Notes: a model not told the origin generated them from the letters alone. DNA of 45,653 bases from an uncultured Eggerthellaceae bacterium (GCA_949840905.1 CATKXW010000019.1:1-45653), one strand, 5' to 3'; shown: positions 17,772-25,006, counted from the stretch's first letter. Translations and numbers: made by a program.

Positions 17772-18316
17772 CGAGTCTTCACCTCGATGCGTTCCATCTC
17801 GTGCTCGGCCTTACCCGCTGCCTGATACGCATGGCTAGCCTCGCGTGCAGCGGAGACCTTTTGCTCAAGGGGTTCTGCGTCGCGCTCCGCGTTCAGGTCG
17901 TGCCCTCGTTCATTCACTGCTCGCTCGCATGCCGCATCGGCATCGCGTTCGAGCTCCTTGAAGGCTTCGTCCACCTCGGGCGCATCTTCCACCCTGAAGA
18001 TGAGGTGGTCATGTCCGTCGATGCTCGCGATGTCGTGCTCGATCGCGGCAGCGTCGAGCCGGACATCAATTATCTCGCGCAAACTTGCGTAGTCGGGCAG
18101 CTCTTCGAACTCTGAAAGGTTGAGCCGCGCGTATTCGCGCACGTCCTCGCGCTCCGCTTCCGCTGGGGGATCATCAATCTGACCTCTGAGGTTTCTGATG
18201 GCGCTTTTGAGCTTCTCGGCGCTCGCCCGGATAGCGTCCTGGCTTGCGTCTTGGCCCATCCTCAGCATCCAGTCGAAGAGCCTCTCTCCCGCCTCATCGC
18301 CATAATCGCTTGCCAT
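17768..18316 (-). CDS. DUF3801/PcfB-like accessory transfer protein
   Basis: 182 acidic, soluble residues. The central block EFEELPDYASLREIIDVRLD and the segment HDHLIFRVEDAPEVDEAFKE resemble the core of DUF3801 (PcfB) proteins, which lie just before VirD4 in many Gram-positive elements, as here with a 4-bp overlap. PcfB helps deliver substrates to the coupling protein. The similarity is at pattern level only and the N-terminus differs, so the family call is moderate. The C-terminal third is a charged coiled coil. Confidence 0.6.
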   Translation of the reverse strand: MASDYGDEAGERLFDWMLRMGQDASQDAIRASAEKLKSAIRNLRGQIDDPPAEAEREDVREYARLNLSEFEELPDYASLREIIDVRLDAAAIEHDIASIDGHDHLIFRVEDAPEVDEAFKELERDADAACERAVNERGHDLNAERDAEPLEQKVSAAREASHAYQAAGKAEHEMERIEVKTR

Positions 18317-18333
18317 GATGTTCGCCCTCCGCT

Positions 18334-19089
18334 CTATCTTTCGTTTTCATGCGCCTGCTCTGTATGCTCTGTTCGAGCTTGGTTCTCAGATGCGACGACG
18401 GCGTGTCTCGCTTTATCTGACAGCCCTTGGGCATCCAGAGACATAGCGGCCTTCTCGTACTGGTCCGTCTTCTCGACCGCAGCTCTTATCTGCTCAAGCA
18501 AGGTGTTGAAGTTCTCGGAGTCGAGGCCTTCGAGCAGGTCTTCCTGGGCCGTCATCGAGACGCCGCGCCCTATTCGGCTTGCGACGACTTCTAGCTCGAA
18601 ATTCTCGCCTCGTGCCCTGACGTAGCCGCTCGAATCATCGGGAAAGGCCTCTCCGTCCCAAACGAGAGAGGTCTTCGGCAGCGAGTATTCGAGTCGCTTG
18701 CACTCTTCTGGCGTTGCCAGCTGCATGCTCGCGATCGCACGCGTGAAGCGGCTCATGTCGGGCAGGATGTAGCTCATGGTGTAGCTCTCGAAAGCAAGCC
18801 ACGACCCATCGGGGCATCTCTTCAGAGTCCACCATTCATCTCCGCCGTTGATCTGCTGGATGAAGGCGAGGTCGCCGAAGAGCACGCCTTGGCGGATTGC
18901 CCAGTTGCCGTTTGAGAAGAAGTCGGCGAGGTCTTTGATCGTGGGAGCGCGTGAGAATTCGTAAGGATATTCTTCGAACCACGGATCGTCTTGCCAATCG
19001 AATCCGCCTCGCTTGAGCCATCCGTTCTTCTGGCACTTCTCGACGAGCGAGTCGTGCTCCTCTTGGGTTGCCAGTGTGAGGTTGAACAT
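18334..19089 (-). CDS. ICE-associated hypothetical protein
   Basis: 251 residues, not recognised. The N-terminal part is rich in aromatic residues (GGFDWQDDPWFEEYPYEF, INGGDEWWTLKRCPDGSW), the C-terminal third is helical and charged. No membrane span, no relaxase HUH or MobA/L motif and no catalytic pattern is visible. ATG at 19089 follows AAGGAG. It is the first gene of the transfer operon, with 163 bp of non-coding sequence upstream that likely hold the promoter. Confidence 0.75.
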   Translation of the reverse strand: MFNLTLATQEEHDSLVEKCQKNGWLKRGGFDWQDDPWFEEYPYEFSRAPTIKDLADFFSNGNWAIRQGVLFGDLAFIQQINGGDEWWTLKRCPDGSWLAFESYTMSYILPDMSRFTRAIASMQLATPEECKRLEYSLPKTSLVWDGEAFPDDSSGYVRARGENFELEVVASRIGRGVSMTAQEDLLEGLDSENFNTLLEQIRAAVEKTDQYEKAAMSLDAQGLSDKARHAVVASENQARTEHTEQAHENER

Positions 19090-19190
19090 ACGGTGCGCTC
19101 CTTGTTTGCCATTCGAAGGCGGCGGGGCGCATGTCTTTCGAGCCAAGCCCTGAGGGGGTCCGAGTTAGTTGTGTTTCGGGCGACCTGCAT

Positions 19191-19223
19191 CTCCCCGCCG
19201 CTTATTTGCTTTATAGCGGGGAG
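19191..19223. repeat. GC-rich hairpin between AbiEii and the transfer operon
   Basis: CTCCCCGCCGCT at 19191-19202 can pair, with a bulge, with AGCGGGGAG at 19215-19223 around an AT-rich loop. On the plus strand it is followed by TTATTCTTTT. It may end transcription entering from the AbiE operon or lie in the 5' leader of the transfer operon. Confidence 0.45.
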
Positions 19224-19309
19224 GCGAGGATTATTCTTTTGGGAATGACTTGCGTGGGTTCTGCAGGGTTCTGCAAAGCTTTTGGTCAACGATTCGTTCT
19301 TGGGACTGG

Positions 19310-20152
19310 CTAGATGAGCTCTCCCGTTGCGAGAAGACCCCTTACAGACGAAACGACATCATCCCATTTCGCCTCGACGGCGAAGGGATTGCCTACCAGA
19401 TACCTTTGCCATTGCTCTGACAACTCGCTACTTCTCTCGATTTGGCTCATGGCTTCTCCTGCACGCGGAAGATATTCGCTGTGCCCTCTGTTCGCAGCCG
19501 TGGCCCGAATCGCGTCTCTAAAGATTGCGGCATCGATGGGGTCGTATACGGTCGTCAGCATGAAGATGTCGTAGAAGTCGCGCATGCGGGTGTTGAGCAC
19601 GCCTCGGACGATGACGGTCTCGGCTTTCTCGGCGAGCACGGTCTCAAGGTTGTACGCCCAGATGTCTATCTTCCTGTCCTCAAGCATGAGGGGGAACTGA
19701 AATGCGACCTTTGACGGCGTGATGGCATCGCCTGTCGAGATGTCGATCTTGAGCTTTATTTCCATTCGCCCGAGGTATGCGCGTATGGGAATCTGAACCC
19801 CTCCGTATTCCGAGTCCTTCATGATCTCGCGCGAATCGCCGACCTCGAACGTCATGTCATCGTCCAGCTCAATGGCGGCAATCTCGCTGACAATCTTCAG
19901 CGCGTTCTTGGGTGAAAGGGTCTGCCCCGTCATCGTGGCATCCACGTCCATGGTCGAACGTTGGTCTATGCCGATCATGGACGAGACGAGCATCCCTCCC
20001 TTGAGGATGAAGTTGTCGCGATAATGCGATACGGATATCCGCTCCAAGAGACGCTCCATCGCATAATGCCTTTGGAGCGTTTGCGCCTTCGTGCTATCTC
20101 CCTGCGCCTTGTTCCTAATGAGGTCTTTGACCCGTCTCGGGTTCTTGATCAC
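19310..20152 (-). CDS. abiEii: AbiEii-type nucleotidyltransferase toxin
   Basis: 280 residues. The minimal nucleotidyltransferase signature is clear: KGG at 51-53 in FILKGGMLVSS and RSTMDVDAT (Arg65, Asp69, Asp71) for metal and NTP binding. Later LDISTGDAITP-like (KLKIDISTGDAITPS) and LAEKAETVIVRGVLNTRMRD complete the DUF1814 pattern, with Lys in the EK pair. AbiEii toxins are growth-inhibiting nucleotidyltransferases that protect against phage by abortive infection; tRNA is a target in related enzymes. It overlaps the antitoxin gene by 4 bp, the usual operon order AbiEi then AbiEii. Confidence 0.93.
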   Translation of the reverse strand: MIKNPRRVKDLIRNKAQGDSTKAQTLQRHYAMERLLERISVSHYRDNFILKGGMLVSSMIGIDQRSTMDVDATMTGQTLSPKNALKIVSEIAAIELDDDMTFEVGDSREIMKDSEYGGVQIPIRAYLGRMEIKLKIDISTGDAITPSKVAFQFPLMLEDRKIDIWAYNLETVLAEKAETVIVRGVLNTRMRDFYDIFMLTTVYDPIDAAIFRDAIRATAANRGHSEYLPRAGEAMSQIERSSELSEQWQRYLVGNPFAVEAKWDDVVSSVRGLLATGELI

Positions 20153-20757
20153 AACAGCACCTCCATTGCCTGCGCCACCTGCCGCTCGATCCCCATCCTC
20201 TGAGCATACTCACTCAGGTTTAAGAGATTCTTCTCGGGAGAAGCGGCATAGTGCCGAAGCGCGTACCTGTAGGCGGCGGGATCCGTCGCCTTCTTTCTTC
20301 TGATCATGTCGCAGAGGGTGCGCTCCTTGTCATACGACCTTACGAGATGGCCACCGGGGGACTTCACCTCGCATGCGCCCATGTCATACCAGTCGGGTTT
20401 GACGTAGTAGATCTTCACACCTTGGTCGGAAAGCGATCCTGCGTTGTAGTTGGAATCGACGGTGAGCGAGACGGGAAGCGGCTCGCGCTCCGCTAGGTCG
20501 TGGAGCCACAAAGCGGTTTGATGCGAGAAGATGATCTTGGGATAGCGCTGCTGTAGCAGGTACAGCTCGTCGGGAATCTCGTCGGGGCTCACATAGACCC
20601 CGTGCGACGCCTTCTCAAGCTCGTTTTCCTGAATGAAGCGGTAGAGGACCTTCTTCGGGATGTTGGCATCCGAGGCGTCCCGCGCGGTAAGGACGCCGCC
20701 TTTTCGTTCCAGCATGTCGCTCAAGAGTTCTTCGTATGTCATATAAGGAACTTTCAT
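20149..20757 (-). CDS. abiEi: AbiEi-type antitoxin / transcriptional repressor
   Basis: 202 residues from ATG at 20757. An N-terminal winged helix (TYEELLSDMLERKGGVLTAR, then KKVLYRFIQENELEKASHGV) is followed by the AbiEi C-terminal region (IIFSHQTALWLHDLAEREP, GHLVRSYDKERTLCDMIRRK). It neutralises the toxin at the RNA or transcription level and represses its own promoter. The ATG is inside a palindrome and has no Shine-Dalgarno; TACAAT ends 7 nt before it, suggesting leaderless mRNA. An alternative ATG at 20742 also lacks a site. Confidence 0.9.
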   Translation of the reverse strand: MKVPYMTYEELLSDMLERKGGVLTARDASDANIPKKVLYRFIQENELEKASHGVYVSPDEIPDELYLLQQRYPKIIFSHQTALWLHDLAEREPLPVSLTVDSNYNAGSLSDQGVKIYYVKPDWYDMGACEVKSPGGHLVRSYDKERTLCDMIRRKKATDPAAYRYALRHYAASPEKNLLNLSEYAQRMGIERQVAQAMEVLL

Positions 20758-20776
20758 GCTGATATTGTAGCATGAA
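20753..20776. promoter_or_regulatory. AbiEi operator / leaderless promoter
   Basis: A perfect palindrome, TTCATGCT-N8-AGCATGAA, covers the antitoxin start codon, and its spacer contains TACAAT on the minus strand (20769-20764), a good -10 box. The start A lies 7 nt downstream. This fits direct autorepression of the promoter by AbiEi. Confidence 0.7.
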
Positions 20777-20824
20777 GTCAGCGTGATAGTACCTATTGGG
20801 ACCGCACTCGGCAAAGCGAACAGC

Positions 20825-21082
20825 TCAACCCTTTCCGTGTCTTTTGCCATCACGCGCAAATATGGTGTTTCGCTTGAACCAGGCCATGAGCTCGCCACGT
20901 TCGGCAAGAGCTCCACGAGTTGACCATCCATACACCCGCATCGGCAACGGGTCATCGTCGCGATTGATCAACTCGTAGTATTTCTGTTTGCTAATGCGCA
21001 AGAGACGCATGACCTGCCTTGAGTCGTAATAATCTTGGGGTAGGATTTGCTGCTTCTCTTGTTTGGGACTATCTTCGCTCAT
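20825..21082 (-). CDS. Helix-turn-helix protein, AlpA/excisionase-like
   Basis: 85 residues. The core YYDSRQVMRLLRISKQKYYE then LINRDDDPLPMRVYGWS is a MerR/AlpA-type winged helix with the tail LAERGELMAWFKR, as in small excisionase-like regulators. It has no membrane segment. It lies in the control region of the element between AbiE and an XRE regulator on the same strand. Function could be excision or transcription control; a second excisionase-like gene adjoins the integrase, so regulation is more likely. It does not overlap the AbiEi gene if that starts at 20757. Confidence 0.75.
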   Translation of the reverse strand: MSEDSPKQEKQQILPQDYYDSRQVMRLLRISKQKYYELINRDDDPLPMRVYGWSTRGALAERGELMAWFKRNTIFARDGKRHGKG

Positions 21083-21120
21083 GGAACCATCTCGAATAGA
21101 TTTGCATGCTGGCAGGACGA

Positions 21121-21405
21121 TCAGCTCTCGAAGCTATGTGGATTCGTGCTCAGGTCCCGAATTGCCTTCCAGCACCTGGCATCGAGGTCTTCCTGGATCT
21201 TCTCGTTGATGAAATGGTTGAAGTCGAGCTTGAGGACGTAGCAGAGGGCGACAAGCTCGTCTGCCTTCATCTCTCGGTTTCCGTGAAGGGTCTTCCAAAG
21301 GGTCTTGTTCTTGATACCAGCCCGTCTTGCCAGCTCGGTGATGTCTTGGCCATGTTGCGAGCGGACTTCGTCAATCCTTATCGATATTAGCTCGATTAGC
21401 TCCAT
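21121..21405 (-). CDS. XRE-family transcriptional regulator
   Basis: 94 residues with a Cro/C1-type helix-turn-helix: ITELARRAGIKNKTLWKTLH followed by GNREMKADELVALCYVLKLD. It is divergent from the excisionase/integrase genes with a 367-bp region rich in dyads between them, so it probably represses excision, the transfer genes or itself. No peptidase or sensor domain is fused. It is 38 bp upstream of the AlpA-like gene on the same strand. Confidence 0.88.
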   Translation of the reverse strand: MELIELISIRIDEVRSQHGQDITELARRAGIKNKTLWKTLHGNREMKADELVALCYVLKLDFNHFINEKIQEDLDARCWKAIRDLSTNPHSFES

Positions 21406-21772
21406 CCTCGTCTACCTAACGCATCCTTCTCATTAATCCAATAGGTACATTAATTAGGCTAAAGGCGATATAGACGCTCTTGCGATTGTTTCCCCTTCAG
21501 AGTGATTTATTTCACCGACATGGTGAATATTTCCAGTTCCCGGCCCTTTTCTCACTAGTGTTCGAGAGACGACACAGCGCTTCGTTTTCGCAATCTGGGA
21601 AATGTGCGCCGAGCCGCGTATTTTGACACTCGAATACGCAACCGCCTCGCAAATGCGGGGCACAACCACCCCGACACGTCAACGATGCGAACTGCGTTTT
21701 CGCATCGTTGTTCCAAGTGTCTTCAAAAGAAATGATTGTGGCAGTAAGCCACCTTCACGAGAGGAGGCTGAT
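21406..21772. promoter_or_regulatory. Dyad-rich control region between XRE and excisionase genes
   Basis: No gene is supported here. The region holds three inverted repeats: TTCACC/GGTGAA at 21511-21527, GCGTATT/AATACGC at 21616-21639 and a perfect 12-bp pair CAACGATGCGAA/TTCGCATCGTTG at 21680-21710. They are candidates for repressor or excisionase binding sites, or part of an origin of transfer. Confidence 0.55.
21680..21710. repeat. Perfect 12-bp inverted repeat
   Basis: CAACGATGCGAA and TTCGCATCGTTG flank a 7-nt spacer, 63 bp before the excisionase-like start. No T run follows, so a terminator is unlikely. A protein-binding or nicking-site role is inferred. Confidence 0.7.
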
Positions 21773-22078
21773 ATGGAACATGAGATAGAAGAAGTCCCCT
21801 ACGACGAGCAGCGCCTAAGAGATGCCGACCCCGACGGTCTCTACCTTTTCATGTTGGAGCCTTATCCGTACATGATGACCCCGGATCAGGTCGCAGACTT
21901 CACCGGTTCGACCGGACAGGAGATAAGAAAGCTCCTGAACAGGGGTGATATCCAGGGCTGCCGCATCGGCATCAAGTGGTGCATCCCGAAGCTCGGGCTT
22001 CTCAACTACCTCAACAAGAACCGAAAGGTAGGAGATGGAATTGGGGACGAAAAAGCTCAGGTGCGACAAACCGTATGA
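21773..22078 (+). CDS. Excisionase-like DNA-binding protein
   Basis: 101 residues. The central LEPYPYMMTPDQVADFTGST then GQEIRKLLNRGDIQGCRIGI is a winged-helix excisionase (HTH_17-like) core, ending KWCIPKLGLLNYLN, which resembles the binding wing. ATG at 21773 follows GAGAGGAGG. Its 3' end overlaps the integrase start by 44 bp, so the two are translated together, as usual for excisionase and integrase pairs. It probably directs the integrase toward excision. Confidence 0.8.
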   Translation: MEHEIEEVPYDEQRLRDADPDGLYLFMLEPYPYMMTPDQVADFTGSTGQEIRKLLNRGDIQGCRIGIKWCIPKLGLLNYLNKNRKVGDGIGDEKAQVRQTV

Positions 22079-23423
22079 CATCGACGAAGCACGCAAGCAG
22101 AAGGGATTGCCGCGCCGCCGCCGCAAGGATTCGCGAACGACCGCCTACGAGCTGACTATCCGTATTCCCGAGGAGTACCGTACCTACTTCGACGGAAAGA
22201 AGAAGCTCACGAAGGTCGTTTTTGCGCTCAACAAGAAAGAGGACCTCAAAGATCAGATAGACGCGTTCGAAGACGTGAAGAACGCCGAGCTCGAACGTGC
22301 GCTTGAGTTGCGCGGATGGACCCGAAGCGGCGACGGGAAGAGCAAGCCCGGCGAATGCATGACTCCTTTAGGAAGCTACATCGAGCGCTACATAGAGATC
22401 CGAAGCAACGGCTCTGTCACCGATGCCGTTATCAAGCATGAGCGCCTGTTCCTGAAATACATAGACGAGGCCATCGGCGAGATCCCGATATGCAAGGTAA
22501 CGGCGGAGGATATCGAGGGGTGCCTGCTCAAAGTTCCTGAGTTTTCCAAGAAGTGGGCGCTTGAGCGCAGGGCGCAACAGGAAGAGAACCGAAAGACGGT
22601 CAGGTGGGCGAAGAAGCACGGCACCTTGAACAAGCCCTACAAGCCCATAAAGGTCGCCGGCCCCGACATGCAGTCGAAGATACTCAAGTTCCTCCGCGAG
22701 GTTATGAACTACGCGCTTGAGAAGGATGACATCCTGAAGAACGTGGCGAAGGCGAAGTTCCTCACTCGCGTGTTCAAGAAGAGCAAGCCTTTGATCGATC
22801 CGCTCATGGCAGACGATGCCGGACGTTTCTTAGGCGAGGTCGAGAAGCTTCCCCTGGACTATTTCAAGGTGAGCCTGCTTCTGCTCTTGAACACGGGGAT
22901 GCGCCCGGAGGAGATGCTCGCCATCCATGTCGGAGACATCGCCTTCGATGGCTCTGAAGCTGCAATCAACATCGTCAGCGTTCTTGACCGTGACGGCAAG
23001 ACGATAAGGAACTATCCGAAGTCGGATGCCGGGCGCAGGTCCGTGCCGATCGATGCCTACACGGCAGGCGAGGTCAAAACATGGATCGACATCAAGTCGA
23101 GCCAGATGAAGGCAATGGGGCTCAAGCCCTCGATGTCCATGCTGGTATGCGGCCCGGATGTCATCCCCCGCACTTACCAGTCCTGGCTCAGGGACTGGAG
23201 GAGCTTCATAAGCTCGGCTGGCTTCGAAGGGACCAGGCCCTATGCGCTCCGGCATACGTTCGCTACCTTGAACCTTGCCAATGGCGAGAACATCAAGACG
23301 GTCTCTGTGCTCATGGGTCATGCGAGCTCTGCCTACACCCTCGATCTGTATGCTGGCTACGTTCCAAACACCGGCATCGGGATCGGATCGAGGTACATGA
23401 GCTTTCTGCGCTCAGCCGTTTAA
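22035..23423 (+). CDS. int: Tyrosine recombinase integrase
   Basis: 462 residues. An N-terminal arm-binding region and a core-binding SAM-like domain (about 112-245) precede the catalytic domain. Catalytic residues are visible: Arg290 in NTGMRPEE, Lys329 in NYPKSDAG, Arg406 in YALRHTFAT (the usual His of HxxR is Tyr403), His429 in LMGHAS and the nucleophile Tyr439 in TLDLYAGY. AGGAG abuts the ATG at 22035, while a TTG at 22041 is six bases away and may be the real start. It reads toward the tRNA-Gly gene 72 bp downstream, the likely attachment site. Confidence 0.95.
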   Translation: MELGTKKLRCDKPYDIDEARKQKGLPRRRRKDSRTTAYELTIRIPEEYRTYFDGKKKLTKVVFALNKKEDLKDQIDAFEDVKNAELERALELRGWTRSGDGKSKPGECMTPLGSYIERYIEIRSNGSVTDAVIKHERLFLKYIDEAIGEIPICKVTAEDIEGCLLKVPEFSKKWALERRAQQEENRKTVRWAKKHGTLNKPYKPIKVAGPDMQSKILKFLREVMNYALEKDDILKNVAKAKFLTRVFKKSKPLIDPLMADDAGRFLGEVEKLPLDYFKVSLLLLLNTGMRPEEMLAIHVGDIAFDGSEAAINIVSVLDRDGKTIRNYPKSDAGRRSVPIDAYTAGEVKTWIDIKSSQMKAMGLKPSMSMLVCGPDVIPRTYQSWLRDWRSFISSAGFEGTRPYALRHTFATLNLANGENIKTVSVLMGHASSAYTLDLYAGYVPNTGIGIGSRYMSFLRSAV

Positions 23424-23478
23424 GCTCTGACTCGTGGTGTTTTATTGGAATGACCTGAGGGACGTGAGGAGGTAAGGT

Positions 23479-23484
23479 TATAAT
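23479..23484 (+). promoter_or_regulatory. -10 box of the tRNA-Gly promoter
   Basis: A consensus TATAAT ends 11 nt before the mature 5' end of the tRNA. No clear -35 hexamer is seen at the right distance. It shows that this tRNA copy has its own promoter rather than depending on the integrase. Confidence 0.5.
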
Positions 23485-23495
23485 GGTTTGTCAAT

Positions 23496-23569
23496 GCGGG
23501 CGTGATTCAATGGTAGAATTTCAGCTTCCCAAGCTGACCACGCGGGTTCGATTCCCGTCGCCCGCTCCA
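23496..23569 (+). tRNA. tRNA-Gly (anticodon CCC)
   Basis: 74 nt including an encoded CCA. The acceptor stem GCGGGCG pairs with CGCCCGC; the anticodon stem TCAGC/GCTGA encloses the loop TTCCCAA, giving anticodon CCC for codon GGG. The T loop is TTCGATT. The 3' 47 nt are repeated at 23756-23802. The integrase lies on its 5' side. Confidence 0.95.
23523..23569 (+). repeat. att core, copy 1 (inside tRNA-Gly)
   Basis: 47 bp from the anticodon stem to the CCA, identical to 23756-23802. Tyrosine recombinases commonly use the 3' half of a tRNA gene as attB, so this is the likely crossover segment. Confidence 0.8.
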
Positions 23570-23755
23570 GAAAAAATCGTGTTGAAGGTCGCCTTTTGGC
23601 GACTTTCGTGTTTCAGAGTAGAATTGTTTGTTGGTTGGAAAACTAATCGTTTTTCCAGTATTTCGTCCAGTACGTTTGCTAGAATTATAGTGTTGGTTTT
23701 AAGAACAGCGAGGTCAGACGGTTAATTCAGGTCGCGGAAGATTGGGCAAGGAATA
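23570..23755. other. 186-bp segment between the two att copies
   Basis: AT-rich and without a gene. It begins with a hairpin, AAGGTCGCC-TTTT-GGCGACTTT at 23585-23606, that probably ends tRNA transcription. By the usual logic for tRNA 3' insertions, this is the inserted side, so it may be the remnant of a deleted element or one arm of the ICE. Confidence 0.55.
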
Positions 23756-23802
23756 AGCTTCCCAAGCTGACCACGCGGGTTCGATTCCCGTCGCCCGCTC
23801 CA
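23756..23802 (+). repeat. att core, copy 2 (tRNA-Gly 3' fragment)
   Basis: Exact copy of tRNA positions 28 to the CCA. Sequence before it does not resemble the tRNA 5' half, so it is an attachment-site remnant and not a second tRNA. It is followed directly by a strong terminator, likely the original end of the chromosomal tRNA unit. Confidence 0.85.
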
Positions 23803-23813
23803 CTCAAGCTCAC

Positions 23814-23840
23814 CGAACGCCGTCCTCGCGACGGCGTTCG
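23814..23840 (+). terminator. Rho-independent-like terminator
   Basis: CGAACGCCGTC and GACGGCGTTCG form an 11-bp perfect stem with a CTCGC loop, followed by TATTATA. It closes the original tRNA unit and may also serve the convergent DUF1048 gene. Confidence 0.75.
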
Positions 23841-23861
23841 TATTATACGGGAAAGCGCAGG

Positions 23862-24224
23862 TCAGGTGAGCTTCTTGGCTACGGCGGCGTTCAGCTTCTC
23901 GCTCTGGTCGCCCGTATAGGTGCGAGCACCCTTGATGAGCTCATCAGCGAAAGCAGCCATGTCGGTGCCGGTGATGTCGAGCACGGGCCTCCCTTGCGCC
24001 GCGCCCTCCTCGAACAGCTCGACCAAGCCCTCCTGAAGCGCCATCATGTCATGTCCAGAACCCGTCGCGAATTCCCACATGTACTTCTGCATCTTCTCGA
24101 ACACGAAGCGATAGTCCTCGGGAAGCGCCTTGACGCGCGCCATCATCTCCCGATACTCGCGCTTCTCTTCGAGCATCTTCCCGATATTGAGATAGTCATC
24201 GATGAATCGTTTGATGTCAGCCAT
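23862..24224 (-). CDS. DUF1048 family protein
   Basis: 120 residues, helical. It starts MADIKRFIDDYLNIGKMLEE and contains REYREMMARVKALPEDYRFV and a C-terminal GTDMAAFADELIKGARTYTG, matching DUF1048 proteins that are nearly always paired with a PadR regulator. Here the PadR gene stops at the base before this ATG. The fold suggests a small four-helix protein; biochemical role unknown. Confidence 0.87.
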   Translation of the reverse strand: MADIKRFIDDYLNIGKMLEEKREYREMMARVKALPEDYRFVFEKMQKYMWEFATGSGHDMMALQEGLVELFEEGAAQGRPVLDITGTDMAAFADELIKGARTYTGDQSEKLNAAVAKKLT

Positions 24225-24548
24225 TCATTCGCCCCTCTCCAGTTCGTCCACCATGGTCCGCAGATGGTCCCACTTCTTCCAGAACCGCTGCAGCTCTGCA
24301 CGCCCCTCTGCGTTGAGGGCGTAGAACTTCCGCGGCGGCCCGAGCTCAGAGGGCTTCTTCTCCACATCCACCAGACCACGCTTCTCCAGCCGGACGAGGA
24401 TCGCGTACACGGTGCCTTCCACCACGTCGCTGAACCCGCGCTCGTTGAGCTCACGGGTGATCCGATACCCGTAGGTGTCACCGCGGCCGATGATCTGCAG
24501 AACGCACCCTTCCAGCACCCCTTTCAGCATCTCGGCTATGCTGCCCAC
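24225..24548 (-). CDS. PadR-family transcriptional regulator
   Basis: 107 residues from a GTG at 24548. MLKGVLEGCVLQIIGRGDTY and YGYRITRELNERGFSDVVEG plus TVYAILVRLEKRGLVDVEKK make the PadR winged helix; the C-terminal helix for dimerisation follows (NAEGRAELQRFWKKWDHLRT). A GTG at 24572 would add eight residues but leaves the family start further inside. It probably represses itself and DUF1048 through the inverted repeat upstream, releasing on a phenolic or drug-like ligand as in relatives. Confidence 0.9.
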   Translation of the reverse strand: MGSIAEMLKGVLEGCVLQIIGRGDTYGYRITRELNERGFSDVVEGTVYAILVRLEKRGLVDVEKKPSELGPPRKFYALNAEGRAELQRFWKKWDHLRTMVDELERGE

Positions 24549-24589
24549 TGCACCACCTCGCTCCCGCTTCACCGATCTCTCTTAGTACC

Positions 24590-24626
24590 TAGCAACACTA
24601 TATACTATAACTACTATGTGTTGCTA
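24590..24626. promoter_or_regulatory. Probable PadR operator
   Basis: TAGCAACAC at 24590-24598 and GTGTTGCTA at 24618-24626 form a perfect 9-bp inverted repeat around an AT-rich spacer (tatactataactactat) that can hold the -10 box. It is 42 bp upstream of the PadR GTG. Confidence 0.65.
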
Positions 24627-24758
24627 AGTAGATAGGACATAGCGCACCAAATCCCCACGACCCTCCCCTCCCTTGCGGCGCATCGCCGATACCGGCGAAA
24701 GCTCTCGCACCCTCAGCGGTTACAATGAGAGCGCGAGCACCGACGAAAGGGACCCCCT

Positions 24759-25006
24759 ATGGCCTCATCAAAGGAATGCGTCGCCTACGTGATGGAACAG
24801 CTCTCCGAAGCGGGAGAGGTTTTCTCGTGAAGCCCACCGCTTCGGCAAAAGCGCTGCTGCCCACCGCCGAATACCAGATCCCCTACCCGGGCGCTAAAGA
24901 GATGCTGCTGGTCGATGCCATCGAGGATCGGAAGCTCATGGCCGAACTGCTCGAAGCCATGTATCCCGAGCTTGCCGCCCCCAAGCCGCGCAAGAAGAAA
25001 CAGTAG
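24759..25006 (+). pseudogene. TfoX/Sxy N-terminal domain protein, internally deleted
   Basis: From ATG at 24759 the frame reads MASSKECVAYVMEQLSEAGE and then hits TGA at 24828-24830. A second frame supplies GFLVKPTASAKALLPTAEYQ and PGAKEMLLVDAIEDRKLMAE to a stop at 25006. Both parts match TfoX N-terminal-domain proteins, but about 25 residues between them, including the family's glycine-rich centre, are missing and the frame is broken. The join is near 24817-24820. Small TfoX-domain proteins have no settled role. This copy should be non-functional. Confidence 0.85.

Noticed and set aside
18334-19089. Possible relaxase
   Set aside because: No HUH, no catalytic Tyr context and no three-motif relaxase pattern is visible.
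23756-23802. Second tRNA-Gly gene
   Set aside because: Only the 3' 47 nt are present; the acceptor 5' strand and D arm are missing.
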